DNA from: VAZQ01 sp035293945 | GTDB lineage: Bacteria; Pseudomonadota; Alphaproteobacteria; Rhizobiales; Xanthobacteraceae | Assembly (NCBI GenBank): GCA_035293945.1 | Contig: DATGLV010000003.1 | Coordinates: 1 to 64,000, forward strand | Length of the DNA stretch: 64,000 nucleotides | Reading direction: 5' to 3' | Shown here: positions 1 to 8,946 of the stretch, in pieces | Layout of the letters: each line of letters starts with the position of its first letter | Position numbering within the stretch: the first letter of the stretch is position 1 | Notes under the pieces: model-generated | The model's database searches: none | What the model was told of the DNA's origin: nothing | The model's input: the letters and a program-made list of their open reading frames with translations, nothing else | Translations under genes and position numbers: made by a program

Positions 1-175
1 CCCGCGATCCCAAGACTCGCTTCCCGCGAGCACGCCTGCCAACCATCTCTCCAGGACCGACACAAAAATCCGCCAAACTGCTTCCCGAGGCCTCATCCGC
101 GCCTTACAAAACGATGCTGTGAGATATCCGGGCTAAGATCAACAAAAAAATCGTCATGCCTTACGGGAGGATAGG

Positions 176-1441
176 ATGCCGAACCATCTGCATCGCCGTG
201 CCGTGACCGCATCGATTGGGGCGCTGGTCGCCTCGCTTGCCGGCGTCGCGCCGGCCACGGCGCAATCAGGCGCCCCGATCAAGATCGGCTACAGTATGGC
301 GCTGACCGGCGGTCTCGCGCCGAACGGCAAATCGGCGCTGCTGGCACAGAAAATTTGGGAGGAGGACATCAACGCCAAGGGCGGGCTGCTTGGCCGCCCG
401 GTCAAGCTCGTCTACTACGACGACAAGAGCGCCCCCGCCGAAGTGCCGGCGATCTACACCAAGCTCATCGATGTGGACAAGGTCGATCTGCTCGTCGGCG
501 CCTACGCGACCGCGCAGCTTGCGCCTGCCATGCCGATCGTCATGGCGCGCAAGAAGCTGCTCATCGGATTGCTGGGCCTCGCGGTCAACTCGGAATTCAA
601 TTATCCGAACTATTTCGCGATGATTCCCTCCGGGCCGGTGCCCAAGCCAGCCTTCACCAAGGACTTCTTCGCGCTGGCGATGGCGCAGAATCCCAGGCCG
701 CAGACGGTCGCGATTGTGGCCGCCGACCAGGAATTCTCCAACAACGCGTCCGAGGGCGCGCGCGAGACCGCGAAGAGCTTGGGGCTCAGGATCGTCTACG
801 ACAAGACTTATCCGCCTTCGACCACCGATTTCAGCCCGATTGTGCGGGCCATCCAGGCCACCAATCCGGACATCGTCGTGGTGTGCTCCTACCCACCCGA
901 TTCGGTCGGTATCGTGCGGGCCGTCAACGAGATCGGCTTCAAGCCCAAGATGATCGGCGGCGGCATGGTGGGTCTGCAAGCCACCGCCATCAAGGCGCAG
1001 CTTGGTCCGCTGCTCAACGGCTGGACCAATTACGATTTCTGGCTGCCCGTGCCGAAGATGAATTTCGAAGGCGTCGACGCACTGATGAAGAAGTATCAGT
1101 CCCGCGCGCAGGCCGAGGGCGTCGATCCGCTCGGCTACTATATGGCGCCGTGGGCCTATGCCCAGCTTCAGGTCCTGCAGCAGGCGGTCGAAGCAACCAA
1201 GGGCTTCGAGGACGCCAAGCTCGCCGATTACATCCGCAATAACACCTTCAAGACCGTGGTGGGTGATGTGAAGTTCGGCCCCAAGGGCGAATGGGCGCAG
1301 TCGCGGGTGCTGCAGGTGCAATTCCAGAACGTGAAGAGCAATGACGTCGAGCAGTTCCGGGACGTCTCGACCCAGGTCGTGGTGGCGCCGGCAGATTATT
1401 CGTCCGGCAAGCTGATCTATCCGTACGAGAAAGCGAGGTAG
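176..1441 (+). CDS. ABC transporter substrate-binding protein, LivK/amino-acid family
   Basis: Periplasmic solute receptor of a branched-chain amino-acid-type (HAAT) importer, 421 aa, the usual family length. Residues 1-30 form a signal peptide ending in an ATAQ-type cleavage site. The mature start 'IKIGYSMALTGGLA' is the typical type-I periplasmic binding fold entry, followed by the family's 'GRPVKLVYYDDKS' strand-turn. The start is supported by a GGGAGG ribosome-binding site 6 nt upstream. It converges on livF, whose end is about 100 bp downstream, and the other importer genes lie beyond on the opposite strand, so this is probably their receptor. The ligand cannot be told; such receptors in soil bacteria also bind aromatic acids and amides. 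Confidence 0.9.
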   Translation: MPNHLHRRAVTASIGALVASLAGVAPATAQSGAPIKIGYSMALTGGLAPNGKSALLAQKIWEEDINAKGGLLGRPVKLVYYDDKSAPAEVPAIYTKLIDVDKVDLLVGAYATAQLAPAMPIVMARKKLLIGLLGLAVNSEFNYPNYFAMIPSGPVPKPAFTKDFFALAMAQNPRPQTVAIVAADQEFSNNASEGARETAKSLGLRIVYDKTYPPSTTDFSPIVRAIQATNPDIVVVCSYPPDSVGIVRAVNEIGFKPKMIGGGMVGLQATAIKAQLGPLLNGWTNYDFWLPVPKMNFEGVDALMKKYQSRAQAEGVDPLGYYMAPWAYAQLQVLQQAVEATKGFEDAKLADYIRNNTFKTVVGDVKFGPKGEWAQSRVLQVQFQNVKSNDVEQFRDVSTQVVVAPADYSSGKLIYPYEKAR

Positions 1442-1537
1442 GAAGCAGCAGGGGCGAGTAGCGGATCGAGCGTAGCGAACAGCGAATGGGGGCAGCGATC
1501 TGCTGTCTCAGCCTGCTGTTCGCGATTGGCCCATTTC

Positions 1538-2269
1538 TCACGCTCCCAAATACAGCTTCCGGATCAGCTCATTATCATTGAGCTCTGCGGCTGAGCGGCC
1601 CTCGAAGGCGATCTGGCCGTGCACGATCACGTAGCCGCGGTCAGCGATGCGCACGGCTTGTGAGAAGTTCTGCTCCGCCATCAGAACGGTCAACTGGTAG
1701 CGCTGCTTGAGCTCCTTGATCTTGTCGATGGTATGGGCGACCAGCACCGGGGCGAGCCCGACAGACGGCTCATCGATCAGGAGAATGCGCGGGGCGGTCA
1801 TCAGCGCGCGCGCCAGCGCCAACATTTGCTGCTCGCCGCCGCTCATGCTGCCGGCAAGCTGTGCGCGGCGTTCGGCGAGCCGCGGAAAGGCCTCGAAGCA
1901 GAAGCCCAGGTTCTGCTTTAGCGCGGCGCGGGCCAGCGGCCGGAAGGCACCCAGCCGCAGGTTCTCCTCCACGGTGAGGCGGGCAAACAGGCGGCGGCCC
2001 TCCGGCACCAGCGCGATGCCGAGCTCGACGATCTCCTCGGTGGATCGGCCGGTGAGCTCGTGGCGCACGCCGTCGATCTCGGCCGTGATGCGGCCGGCGC
2101 ACGGCGGGACAATGCCCATGATGCATTTCATCAGCGTGCTCTTGCCGTTGCCATTGGTGCCGAGCAGCACCACGGTCTCGCCGGTACCAACCGTCATCGA
2201 TACCCGCTCGAGCACGCGTACGGCCCCGTAGGCGGCATCGATGCTCTCGATCTCGAGCTTATTGGCCAA
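1538..2269 (-). CDS. livF: ABC transporter ATP-binding protein LivF
   Basis: Cytoplasmic ATPase of a branched-chain amino-acid-type importer, 243 aa. Walker A is 'GTNGNGKST' near residue 37, the signature is 'MSGGEQQM' and Walker B is 'ILLIDEP'. The likely start is TTG at 2269, which lies inside the end of livG (11 bp overlap), implying translational coupling. It is last in the order livM-livG-livF. The family assignment is secure; the substrate is not. Confidence 0.9.
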   Translation of the reverse strand: MANKLEIESIDAAYGAVRVLERVSMTVGTGETVVLLGTNGNGKSTLMKCIMGIVPPCAGRITAEIDGVRHELTGRSTEEIVELGIALVPEGRRLFARLTVEENLRLGAFRPLARAALKQNLGFCFEAFPRLAERRAQLAGSMSGGEQQMLALARALMTAPRILLIDEPSVGLAPVLVAHTIDKIKELKQRYQLTVLMAEQNFSQAVRIADRGYVIVHGQIAFEGRSAAELNDNELIRKLYLGA

Positions 2270-2996
2270 GATAGGCCCTCTCGACCTCGGCGTTGCGGAC
2301 GACCTCGGCGGGCGTTCCGTCGGCGATCTTGTTTCCGGAGACCAGAACCACCAGCCGCTGCGAGAACTGCATCACCGCCCGCATGATGTGCTCGATCATG
2401 ATGATGGTGACGCCGCCTTCGTTCAGGCGGATCAGCAGCGCGACGATCTCGGCGACCTCGGCTTGCGACAGCCCGGCCATTGCTTCGTCGGCGATCAGGA
2501 GCTGCGGCGCGGCCGCCATCGCGCGGGCGAGCTCAAGCTTGCGCATGTCCACCTGCGTGAGATCGCGCGGCTTGAGCCTCGCCTTGTCGGCGAGGCCGAC
2601 GAGTTGCAGAAGCTCGGCTGCGCGTGCCGCAAGCTCGGCACCTTCGGTCCCTGGCCGGGAGTGTCCATCGATCGCGTACAGCATCGGCACGAGCAGGTTC
2701 TCGGCGACGGTGAGGCTGGCAAACGGGCGCGGCAGCTGAAAGCTGCGGGCGATGCCGCGTCGCGTGCGCTCGTGGGTCTTGAAGCGGTCGATTGATTCGC
2801 CGTTGAAGCGCACGCTGCCGCTGTCATTCTTGAGCGTTCCGCAGATACAGTTGACGAGCGTGCTCTTGCCGGAGCCGTTGGGGCCGATGAGCCCGACCCG
2901 CTCGCCACGGGCCACGACGAGATCGATGCCGTCGAGCGCGACGAATCCGCCGAAGCGCTTGCCGAGATCGGTCACCTCGAGCAGCTGTGCGCTCAT
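2259..2996 (-). CDS. livG: ABC transporter ATP-binding protein LivG
   Basis: Second ATPase of the importer, 245 aa from the ATG at 2996. An upstream in-frame extension exists but lies over livM. Walker A is 'GPNGSGKST' and Walker B is 'LLIADEAMAGL'. The signature region reads 'LTQVDMRKLELARAM' rather than LSGGQ; a loose 'LT...RK.LELARA' form is common in this LivG subgroup, so the protein is probably functional. Its ATG overlaps the livM stop by 4 bp (ATGA), and its stop lies inside livF. Confidence 0.9.
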   Translation of the reverse strand: MSAQLLEVTDLGKRFGGFVALDGIDLVVARGERVGLIGPNGSGKSTLVNCICGTLKNDSGSVRFNGESIDRFKTHERTRRGIARSFQLPRPFASLTVAENLLVPMLYAIDGHSRPGTEGAELAARAAELLQLVGLADKARLKPRDLTQVDMRKLELARAMAAAPQLLIADEAMAGLSQAEVAEIVALLIRLNEGGVTIIMIEHIMRAVMQFSQRLVVLVSGNKIADGTPAEVVRNAEVERAYLGQ

Positions 2997-3973
2997 TGGA
3001 CGGCTGCGGCTTTGCGGCGGATGGCGGCGGCGGCGGTGAAGGCCGCCACGCAGGATCGGACCAATCCGGTGATTCCGCCCGGCGCGATGATGACGAAGCC
3101 GACCAACAGCAATCCCACCACCAACAGGCTGAGCTCCGACGAGATGCTCACGCTCGCCCATTGCTGCAGGCCCGCCACCAGGATCGCGCCGATAAGGGGG
3201 CCGACCCAGCTGGTGGTGCCGCCGATCATCGGCATGGCGATGGCATTGACGGCGTATTCAAGCCCGAACGCGGCCGCCGGTTGAACATAGCCGATGTAGT
3301 AGGGGAAGGGAGCGCCGGCCATGCCCATGAAGACGCCTGACAGCGTGGCGGCAATGAGCTTGAGCCGCAGTGTCGGCACGCCGGAGGCCTCGGCCGCGAG
3401 CTCGTCGTCCCGGATCGCGGCGAAGCCGTAGCCGAGCCGCGAGCGTTCAATGCCTCGCGCGGTCGCGATCGCCACCACCGCAAGGGCGAGCATCATGAGG
3501 AACAGGTAATGCACATAGCTGCCGATGAGCCACACGCTCTCGGGACGGATCACATAGGCGCCGCGAGCGCCGCCCAGATAGTTCCAGTTGACCACCAGGG
3601 TCTCCAGCACCACCGCGAGCGCGAGCGTGGCGATGGAAAAGAACGCGCCGCGCAGCCGCAATGCCAGATAACCCATGCCGAGCCCGCCCAGACCGGCGAC
3701 CGTGCCGGCGATCAGCATCAAGACCGGTACCGGGAGCGGCAGGGTTTTGTGGAAGAAGACCGTCGTGTAGGCGCCGAGCGCGAAGAAGCCGGCCGAGCCG
3801 AAATTCACGTAGCCCGTATAGCCACCCAAAATGTTCCAGGCCTGCGCCAGGACGATGAACTGCAGCACCACATAGCCGGCGAAAAAGACGTAATCGTTGC
3901 CGATGAGCAGCGCGCCCGCGAAGACGCACCCCGCGCAGGCGACCGAGATCAGGAGAAAGACCCAGGAACGCAC
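2993..3973 (-). CDS. livM: Branched-chain amino acid ABC transporter permease LivM
   Basis: Inner-membrane permease, 326 aa, with about eight to ten hydrophobic segments starting at residue 1 ('WVFLLISVACAGCVFAGALL'). The family block 'YTGYVNFGSAGFFALGAY' and the cytoplasmic 'AIRDDELAAEASGV' coupling loop that contacts the ATPases are both present. It pairs with LivH. Unusually, about 1 kb and an opposite-strand methyltransferase gene separate it from livH, so it needs its own promoter in the 168 bp between it and that gene. Confidence 0.9.
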   Translation of the reverse strand: MRSWVFLLISVACAGCVFAGALLIGNDYVFFAGYVVLQFIVLAQAWNILGGYTGYVNFGSAGFFALGAYTTVFFHKTLPLPVPVLMLIAGTVAGLGGLGMGYLALRLRGAFFSIATLALAVVLETLVVNWNYLGGARGAYVIRPESVWLIGSYVHYLFLMMLALAVVAIATARGIERSRLGYGFAAIRDDELAAEASGVPTLRLKLIAATLSGVFMGMAGAPFPYYIGYVQPAAAFGLEYAVNAIAMPMIGGTTSWVGPLIGAILVAGLQQWASVSISSELSLLVVGLLLVGFVIIAPGGITGLVRSCVAAFTAAAAIRRKAAAVQ

Positions 3974-4141
3974 GATTTCCGTCCTAATCTATGGTGCAGA
4001 TCGGCGAGCAGGCGGCCTCAATGGCGCTTGATGCTCCCATGAGCGGGCGGAGCGCGCAAGCGCACGGGCTTCCATGCTAACCTTGGCACGCTCGCGAATC
4101 GTAGTCTGGCTGATCGACACGATCGGGCGGCGGAGGACCCG

Positions 4142-4999
4142 ATGCCGGTCATAACAATCGCGATCCACCAGGGCTCGGTTCAGACACTTGCGATGAAGCT
4201 TGATTTGGACCCCAACCGGCCGAACGAGCGAAGCATCCTGGCCAAACTGCAAAGCGGCGCCAGTTTCGAGCCGGACGTAGCGAATGTCTTCATTAAGGTG
4301 CTCCGCACCGGCGATGTCGTCGCCGATATCGGTGCCAATGCCGGATATCTCACGGTTCTGGCCGCACTGCTGGTCGGTCCGAGCGGCCATGTTGTGGCGT
4401 TCGAGCCCGATGCCGGCAACGTGGAGCGGCTTCGAGGCAATTTGGTGCTCAACAACTGCACCAATGTCACGGTTGTCGAGAAGGCGGTCACCAACCGGGT
4501 CGGCGAGGTAGCATTCTTCATCAACAGCGATGACAGCGGCGGAAGTGCGCTGTGGGACGTCGGTCAATTTCCGGGCAACGTCAAGACTCAGGCGGCTCCC
4601 ATCCGGCTTGCCGTAGGAGCGACCACCCTCGATGCGGAATGGCAATCGCGAGGATTGGCCGCACCTCGGCTGATCAAGATCGACACTGAGGGCGCGGAGC
4701 AATTCGTGCTGGAAGGCGCCCGCGAATTGCTCCGCGACCAGCAATGCCGTTTCGTCATCGCGGAGCTGCATTCGTTTGGGCTCGAGAAAATGGGCTGCAA
4801 CCAAGCAACTTTTCGTGGCCTCGCCGCCAGCTACGGCTACTCGACTTTTGCTCTGCTCCATTCAGGCGCGCTGCCGCGATACTTTCCCGCAGGCACGAGC
4901 ATCGAGACCACGTACGCGGTCAATATTCTGCTGAGCAGGCCCGAATGGGTTGCCGAAGCCTGGCCGGCGGCCGCATTTGATCCGCGCGACCCGCGCTGA
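4142..4999 (+). CDS. FkbM family SAM-dependent methyltransferase
   Basis: Class-I methyltransferase of the FkbM family, 285 aa, cytoplasmic. Motif I is 'VADIGANAGYLTVLAA' (about residues 60-75), followed by the acidic 'AFEPD' strand and the FkbM hallmark 'LIKIDTEGAE'. FkbM enzymes O-methylate sugars, polyketides or other small molecules; the acceptor here is unknown. The start follows a GGAGG site 5 nt upstream. It lies between livM and livH on the opposite strand, ending only 4 bp from the livH stop. The placement suggests insertion into a previously continuous transporter operon. Confidence 0.85.
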   Translation: MPVITIAIHQGSVQTLAMKLDLDPNRPNERSILAKLQSGASFEPDVANVFIKVLRTGDVVADIGANAGYLTVLAALLVGPSGHVVAFEPDAGNVERLRGNLVLNNCTNVTVVEKAVTNRVGEVAFFINSDDSGGSALWDVGQFPGNVKTQAAPIRLAVGATTLDAEWQSRGLAAPRLIKIDTEGAEQFVLEGARELLRDQQCRFVIAELHSFGLEKMGCNQATFRGLAASYGYSTFALLHSGALPRYFPAGTSIETTYAVNILLSRPEWVAEAWPAAAFDPRDPR

Positions 5000-5003
5000 C
5001 ATC

Positions 5004-5873
5004 TCACCGCCCAAACATGCCCGCCGGGCGCACGGCGAGCGTCAAGAGCAGGAAGCCGAATGCGACCGCGGGCGCCCATGATGGTCCGTAGAAGGTCGAG
5101 GTAAGGCTCTCGACGACACCGACCAGCATCGCGCCGGCGAGCGCGCCCGGAAGGCTGCCAAGCCCGCCGAGCACGCAGATGGCGAACACGCGGCCTATAT
5201 ATTCGCGCCCGAGCGACGGCTCGATCGGCTGAATCACGATAAGAAGCGCGCCCGCGATCGAGGCAGTCGCGATCGAGATTGCAAAGGCGATGCGTTTGAT
5301 ACGCGTGGGCGAGCAGGCCATGAGCCGCAGCGCAAACTCGTCCTGCGCCACCGCCATGATGGCGCGTCCGGTGAATGTGCCGGTGAGGAAAAGCTGGAGA
5401 GCACCGAACAGCGTGAGCGAGACCAGGCACGGCACGAGCATGCGTAGCGGCAGGTCGACGACGCCGAGGTGCAGGCTGGGCCCGATATAGGCGGCCTGGA
5501 CATAGCGATAGTCGACCCCGAAGGCGAGGATCAGAACGACCTCGGCGATGAACAATAATCCAAAGAAGAAAGCGAGGCCGCGCAGCCTTTCGCGTTGATG
5601 GCGTTCGAATGCCGCATGGTAGACCTGATAGACGAGAGCACCGAGACCGTAGAATGCCGGCAGCATGATGAGGCTGGCGAGGATCGGATCGATGCCGAGC
5701 CCTGTGTTGAGCACATAGGCGAGATAAGAGCCGAGCATGATGAAGCCCGGATGCGCGATGTTGACGATGTCGAGAATGCCGAAGGAGATCGACACGCCGA
5801 CCGTCACGGCGGCGTAGAAGCCGCCCAGCATCACCCCGGCAGCCAGCGCGTTGATCAGGAGGTCGAGGTCCAT
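5004..5873 (-). CDS. livH: Branched-chain amino acid ABC transporter permease LivH
   Basis: Inner-membrane permease, 289 aa from the ATG at 5873 ('MDLDLLINALAAGVMLGG'). A 16-residue upstream extension is possible but is charged and less likely. The LivH block 'FGILDIVNIAHPGFIMLGSY' and the 'FALRLMACSP' coupling loop are present. It would be first in the importer operon, but it is cut off from livM by the FkbM gene. Confidence 0.9.
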   Translation of the reverse strand: MDLDLLINALAAGVMLGGFYAAVTVGVSISFGILDIVNIAHPGFIMLGSYLAYVLNTGLGIDPILASLIMLPAFYGLGALVYQVYHAAFERHQRERLRGLAFFFGLLFIAEVVLILAFGVDYRYVQAAYIGPSLHLGVVDLPLRMLVPCLVSLTLFGALQLFLTGTFTGRAIMAVAQDEFALRLMACSPTRIKRIAFAISIATASIAGALLIVIQPIEPSLGREYIGRVFAICVLGGLGSLPGALAGAMLVGVVESLTSTFYGPSWAPAVAFGFLLLTLAVRPAGMFGR

Positions 5874-5956
5874 ACGCGTCCTGTCAGGCCTGGGCAAAAA
5901 ATAAGCCGGGATCGCTGACACGAGAGCAGTTCCCGGCCGAATGATCTGAGTTCGGC

Positions 5957-6032
5957 GTCATTGCCGGGCTTGACCCGGCAATCCATCATCTTACGAAAAA
6001 GATGGACCCGCGGGTCAAGCCCGCGGGTGACG
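5957..6032. repeat. Palindromic intergenic repeat (REP-like)
   Basis: Two GC-rich hairpins: 'TTGCCGGGCTTGACCCGGCAA' type and 'CCCGCGGGTCAAGCCCGCGGG' type, joined by 'ATCCATCATCTT...AAGATGGA', which is itself an inverted pair. The layout is typical of dispersed rhizobial intergenic elements. It sits upstream of livH and downstream of the cupin gene. Confidence 0.75.
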
Positions 6033-6055
6033 AGTGAGGTGAGTCGGGACCCGCC

Positions 6056-6499
6056 TTAGAACGTCACGCGCACCTTATCGGGCACCGGCAGCGGCTTGTT
6101 GGCGCTGTCGAGGAACTCGACCGTGCAAAAGACGAGCTCGGTGTCGCCGATATTCTCGAGATCATGCACCTTGAAATGGCCGGCCGCATGCGTCTCATGC
6201 CGGGTCTCGCCCGGAGTGTAGGTGTGCTCGACCGTGCTGCCGTCATCCATGTGGGCGCGGGCGCGCCCGGCGGTCAGCACCGACCAGAAATAGTCGAGCA
6301 CATGGCGATGGAAGCCCAGCCGTTCGCCCGGCTTGAGGCTGATGTGCCAGACCCGCGCCCGCTCGTTTTCCGACACCAACCTCTGCCCGACGCAACCGTT
6401 GGGGTTCTGCCGCTCGCGCTCGAACTCGGCGGTGATCTCGGCCGGCCACGGTGTGTGTGCCGATTGCACCGGCTTCTTGTCCAATGTGGTCAGGGCCAC
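6056..6499 (-). CDS. Cupin-domain protein
   Basis: Small single-domain beta-barrel protein, 147 aa. The start is GTG at 6499, chosen because GAGGAGG lies 6 nt upstream; longer in-frame versions have no such site. The cupin pattern is visible: 'ERLGFHRHVLDYFWSVL' supplies the first histidine cluster and 'ETRHETHAAGHFKVHDLEN' the second, so a metal site is plausible. The substrate is unknown. It is followed in transcription by nothing obvious, and upstream lies the dehydrogenase gene on the same strand about 120 bp away. Confidence 0.75.
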   Translation of the reverse strand: MALTTLDKKPVQSAHTPWPAEITAEFERERQNPNGCVGQRLVSENERARVWHISLKPGERLGFHRHVLDYFWSVLTAGRARAHMDDGSTVEHTYTPGETRHETHAAGHFKVHDLENIGDTELVFCTVEFLDSANKPLPVPDKVRVTF

Positions 6500-6620
6500 G
6501 GCGTTCCTCCTCAATGAGGTCCGAAGTACATTTCTCAATTTGGCGTTGATCCTAGCGCGTTTCCCGTGGCCTTTGAAACCGCCTTTTTGCACGGCGCGCA
6601 GCGCTGCCGGACGCGCGATT

Positions 6621-7538
6621 TCACCTTTTGCCAGGTCTGGCTCTGCGCCTCCGCAGTCCCGCCTTTTTCTCCATGACCGCGCAGACCGAAGCCGTATCGT
6701 GGTCCGCGTGACCGGCCGCGAGCGCCGCGTCATAGATCGACCGCGTAGCGGTGAAGAGCGGGGTCGGGCAGCGCAAGGCTTCGGCGAATTCGGCGATGAC
6801 CGCCATGTCCTTTTGCCAGACCGAAACCTTCATGGTCGGCCGGTCGTAGCGGTTCTTCACCATCAGGGGGGCGCGCAGCTCGAAGATGCGCGAATTGCCG
6901 GCGCCACTCCGCACCATCTCGTAGATCATCCGTGGTTCGAGCCCGGACTTCATGCCGAGCACCATGGCTTCCGCGGCCGCCACATTGTTGATAGCGACCA
7001 GGAGATTGGCGACGTATTTCATGCGGCTGCCGTTGCCGAATGCGCCGAGGTCGTAGGCGGCCCGGGCGAAGCTCGAGAAGATCGGCCGCGACCGCTTGAT
7101 CGCTTTGGCATCGCCGCTCGCATAGACCACTATGTCCTTCGCAACCGCTTGCGCCCCGGTGCCGCTGATCGGACAATCAAGCAAGGTGTGGCCGGCCGCC
7201 TGAAGCATTTGCGCCGCTTTGAGCTTGTCGGCGAGCGTGAACGTGCTGGCTTCAATCACTACGAGCGGCCGCAAATCGTTTTGGCAGAGCGGCGCGACCG
7301 TCGACTGGAGCGCGGCCGGGTGCGGCAGGCTGGTGATTATGCTGCGCGCGTCCCGCGCAACCTCGACTGCATTCTGCACGATCTCAACCCCGGCCCGGGC
7401 CAGCGTGCGCCTGCGCGCAGGATCGATGTCGTGGCCGATCACCCGCCAGCCGTCCGCTACGAGATTGCGTGCGAACGCGCCCCCCATGATGCCGAGGCCC
7501 ACGACCCCGACGGTGCCCTTGTGCCCCACTGCTCTCAT
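6621..7538 (-). CDS. NAD(P)-dependent oxidoreductase, 3-hydroxyisobutyrate dehydrogenase family
   Basis: Beta-hydroxyacid dehydrogenase, 305 aa, cytoplasmic. The N-terminal nucleotide motif 'VGVVGLGIMGGAFA' (residues 10-23) precedes the substrate motif 'DCPISGTGAQA' (121-131). The catalytic lysine is probably K174 in 'SRMKYVANLL'. Family members oxidise 3-hydroxyisobutyrate, tartronate semialdehyde or related acids; the substrate here is unknown. A decayed copy of the first about 25 codons plus upstream DNA is found at 8947-9097. Confidence 0.85.
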   Translation of the reverse strand: MRAVGHKGTVGVVGLGIMGGAFARNLVADGWRVIGHDIDPARRRTLARAGVEIVQNAVEVARDARSIITSLPHPAALQSTVAPLCQNDLRPLVVIEASTFTLADKLKAAQMLQAAGHTLLDCPISGTGAQAVAKDIVVYASGDAKAIKRSRPIFSSFARAAYDLGAFGNGSRMKYVANLLVAINNVAAAEAMVLGMKSGLEPRMIYEMVRSGAGNSRIFELRAPLMVKNRYDRPTMKVSVWQKDMAVIAEFAEALRCPTPLFTATRSIYDAALAAGHADHDTASVCAVMEKKAGLRRRRARPGKR

Positions 7539-7600
7539 CCGGCCCTCGTGAGGTCATTCTTGCGGCCCGCCTTGCACCACGAGCTTGCCCAGCTTGCCCG

Positions 7601-7635
7601 CCCGGTGACATGCCCAACGAATCTCTATAATCACG
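7601..7635. repeat. Copy A of an imperfect 35-bp direct repeat
   Basis: Begins 'CCCGGTGACATGCCCAACGA'. It recurs at 9063-9097 ('CCCGGTGACAGGCCCAACAA') with about four mismatches over the best 31 bp. Together with 7471-7496 matching 8947-8971, the order and orientation are kept, so it marks a duplicated block rather than a chance match. Confidence 0.7.
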
Positions 7636-7722
7636 GGGCCGACGCAACAAGAGACGAGATCACTAACCCGCCGGACGAGTGGCGTCCGCGGCCAGACTCA
7701 TTGGAAGGTGCGGTCGAGCCCT

Positions 7723-8009
7723 CTATGCCGCCTTCAAGCGCGCTATCTCAGTCTCGAATTCGAACTGCAATTGCGCGGCCTCTTGCTCAGGCAGCCAACT
7801 CGCCATCTTGGGAAGATCGTCCGGTAAACGAGGAGTCGGTCCCGATCCCAGGGAAGCTTCTCCGCTGCCCGCGCCTCCGCCAAAATCCTATGCAGGCGCA
7901 CACGAACATCGTCCGTATCGGGACGGTAGACAGGCGGTGCCGCATCTGGCTCGAACAAATCCGGTTGCGCCACGTCGTCGAACAGGTCTTTCTGGGGAGA
8001 TTGCGCCAT
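7723..8009 (-). pseudogene. Frameshifted small conserved hypothetical gene
   Basis: The reading frame starts at ATG 8009 ('MAQSPQKDLFDDVAQPDLFE') and runs well to 'LLVYRTIFP'. There a missing base shifts it into nonsense. Reading the adjacent frame from that point gives 'KMASWLPEQEAAQLQF' then 'EFETEIARLKAA' and a stop at 7723. The two halves together have the composition of a roughly 95-aa conserved rhizobial hypothetical protein (from memory). The break is near 7818 at a run of C. Either the gene is dead or there is a sequencing error. It is divergent from the damaged restriction-modification gene, 55 bp apart. Confidence 0.65.
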
Positions 8010-8064
8010 GACCTCTGTCGAGTCCACCTGATCCTGCCGATTCGTAAATACGATAGCATGTAAA

Positions 8065-8940
8065 ATGTGTCTCGCCTGGCAAGCCGTTATCAACGATATT
8101 CGGCTTGGGTGGTCGGACCAGTCCTTTGTCCGGATCGAGGGAATCTTGCAAGACAATTCACGCACTCGGGCGCTTTTGCATCACCTTGCTGGCCGGCCCG
8201 GTCATGACGAGGTGAAATCGGACTTTCGCCAGCTGCTGGTGGAAGAATTCGGCGTTGAGCTCGGAGCGATGGATTTCGAGCGCCGCGTTCCCGAGGTAAG
8301 GGGCCGGCTCGGAGGCCGCGGCCAATCGCGGCTACGCCGGTTTGCACGGTTGGATGTCGGCGGCGGAAGCAGTTTGGAATGCGCGTAGGCCGTCAGAAAT
8401 ATCGTTGGTTCAGCAATTCGACTACTACGGCAAGCTGAGCGCGCAATTTCCGATTCAGCGACTCCATGTAGTGTACGCCGCGTCAGGAACAATCCCAGCG
8501 GCTTGCCTGCTGCGAGGGTCCGCGGCAGCTATTGAGCATGCAGTCTACTGGGCGCAGGTCCCCAGCGAAAATGAAGGCCATTATCTGGTAGCCCTTTTGA
8601 ACAGCGAAACGGCTCGGGCTCGTGTAGCCGCTATCCAGGCCCGCGGCCAATGGGGCGCACGTCATTTCGACAAGGTCATGTTCACTCTTCCAATCCCGCG
8701 CTTCGACGCAACCGTACTACTCCACAATGATCTCGCTGCCGCCGCTGCCGAAGCGGAACGATTGGCAACAGCTTTCGGGCTGCCGGAGACCGTGAAATTT
8801 CAACGCGCACGCAGGCTCATCCGTGACGCCTTAGCCGAGGCCGGCATCGCGACGCAGATTGATCGGCTGGTCGCGCAACTCCTGGACGGCACCCCGTTGA
8901 AGGACCCTGACTCGTATGCTGACCCTGACCTCGATCCCCC
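8065..8940 (+). pseudogene. Internally deleted N6-adenine DNA methylase / type IIG restriction-modification gene
   Basis: Two pieces of one large enzyme are joined out of frame. From 8065 a start codon and about 80 residues ('QAVINDIRLGWSDQSF', 'DFRQLLVEEFGVELGAMDF') look like the N-terminus of single-chain R-M proteins. From about 8310, in the next frame, comes a C-terminal part with 'FDYYGKLSAQFPI', 'LNSETARARV' and 'GQWGARHFDKVMFTLPIPRFD'. That last block is the typical end of the target-recognition region of type IIG/Eco57I-like methylases. The catalytic NPPY motif and nuclease core are absent, so the product cannot methylate. Intact relatives are about 1000 aa; about 280 remain. Confidence 0.65.
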
Positions 8941-8946
8941 TGGCGC

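Noticed and set aside
266..1321. Long open frame antisense to the solute-binding protein gene
   Set aside because: High GC gives long shadow frames; its composition is rich in Arg/His/Gly with no family pattern, and the plus-strand gene has clear motifs.
2259..2996. LivG as an inactive ATPase because of its degenerate signature motif
   Set aside because: Walker A and B are intact, and a similar loose signature is common in this LivG branch.
6333..8063. 576-codon plus-strand open frame across the cupin and dehydrogenase genes
   Set aside because: It is a shadow of two minus-strand genes with recognisable motifs and ribosome-binding sites; no domain is visible in it.
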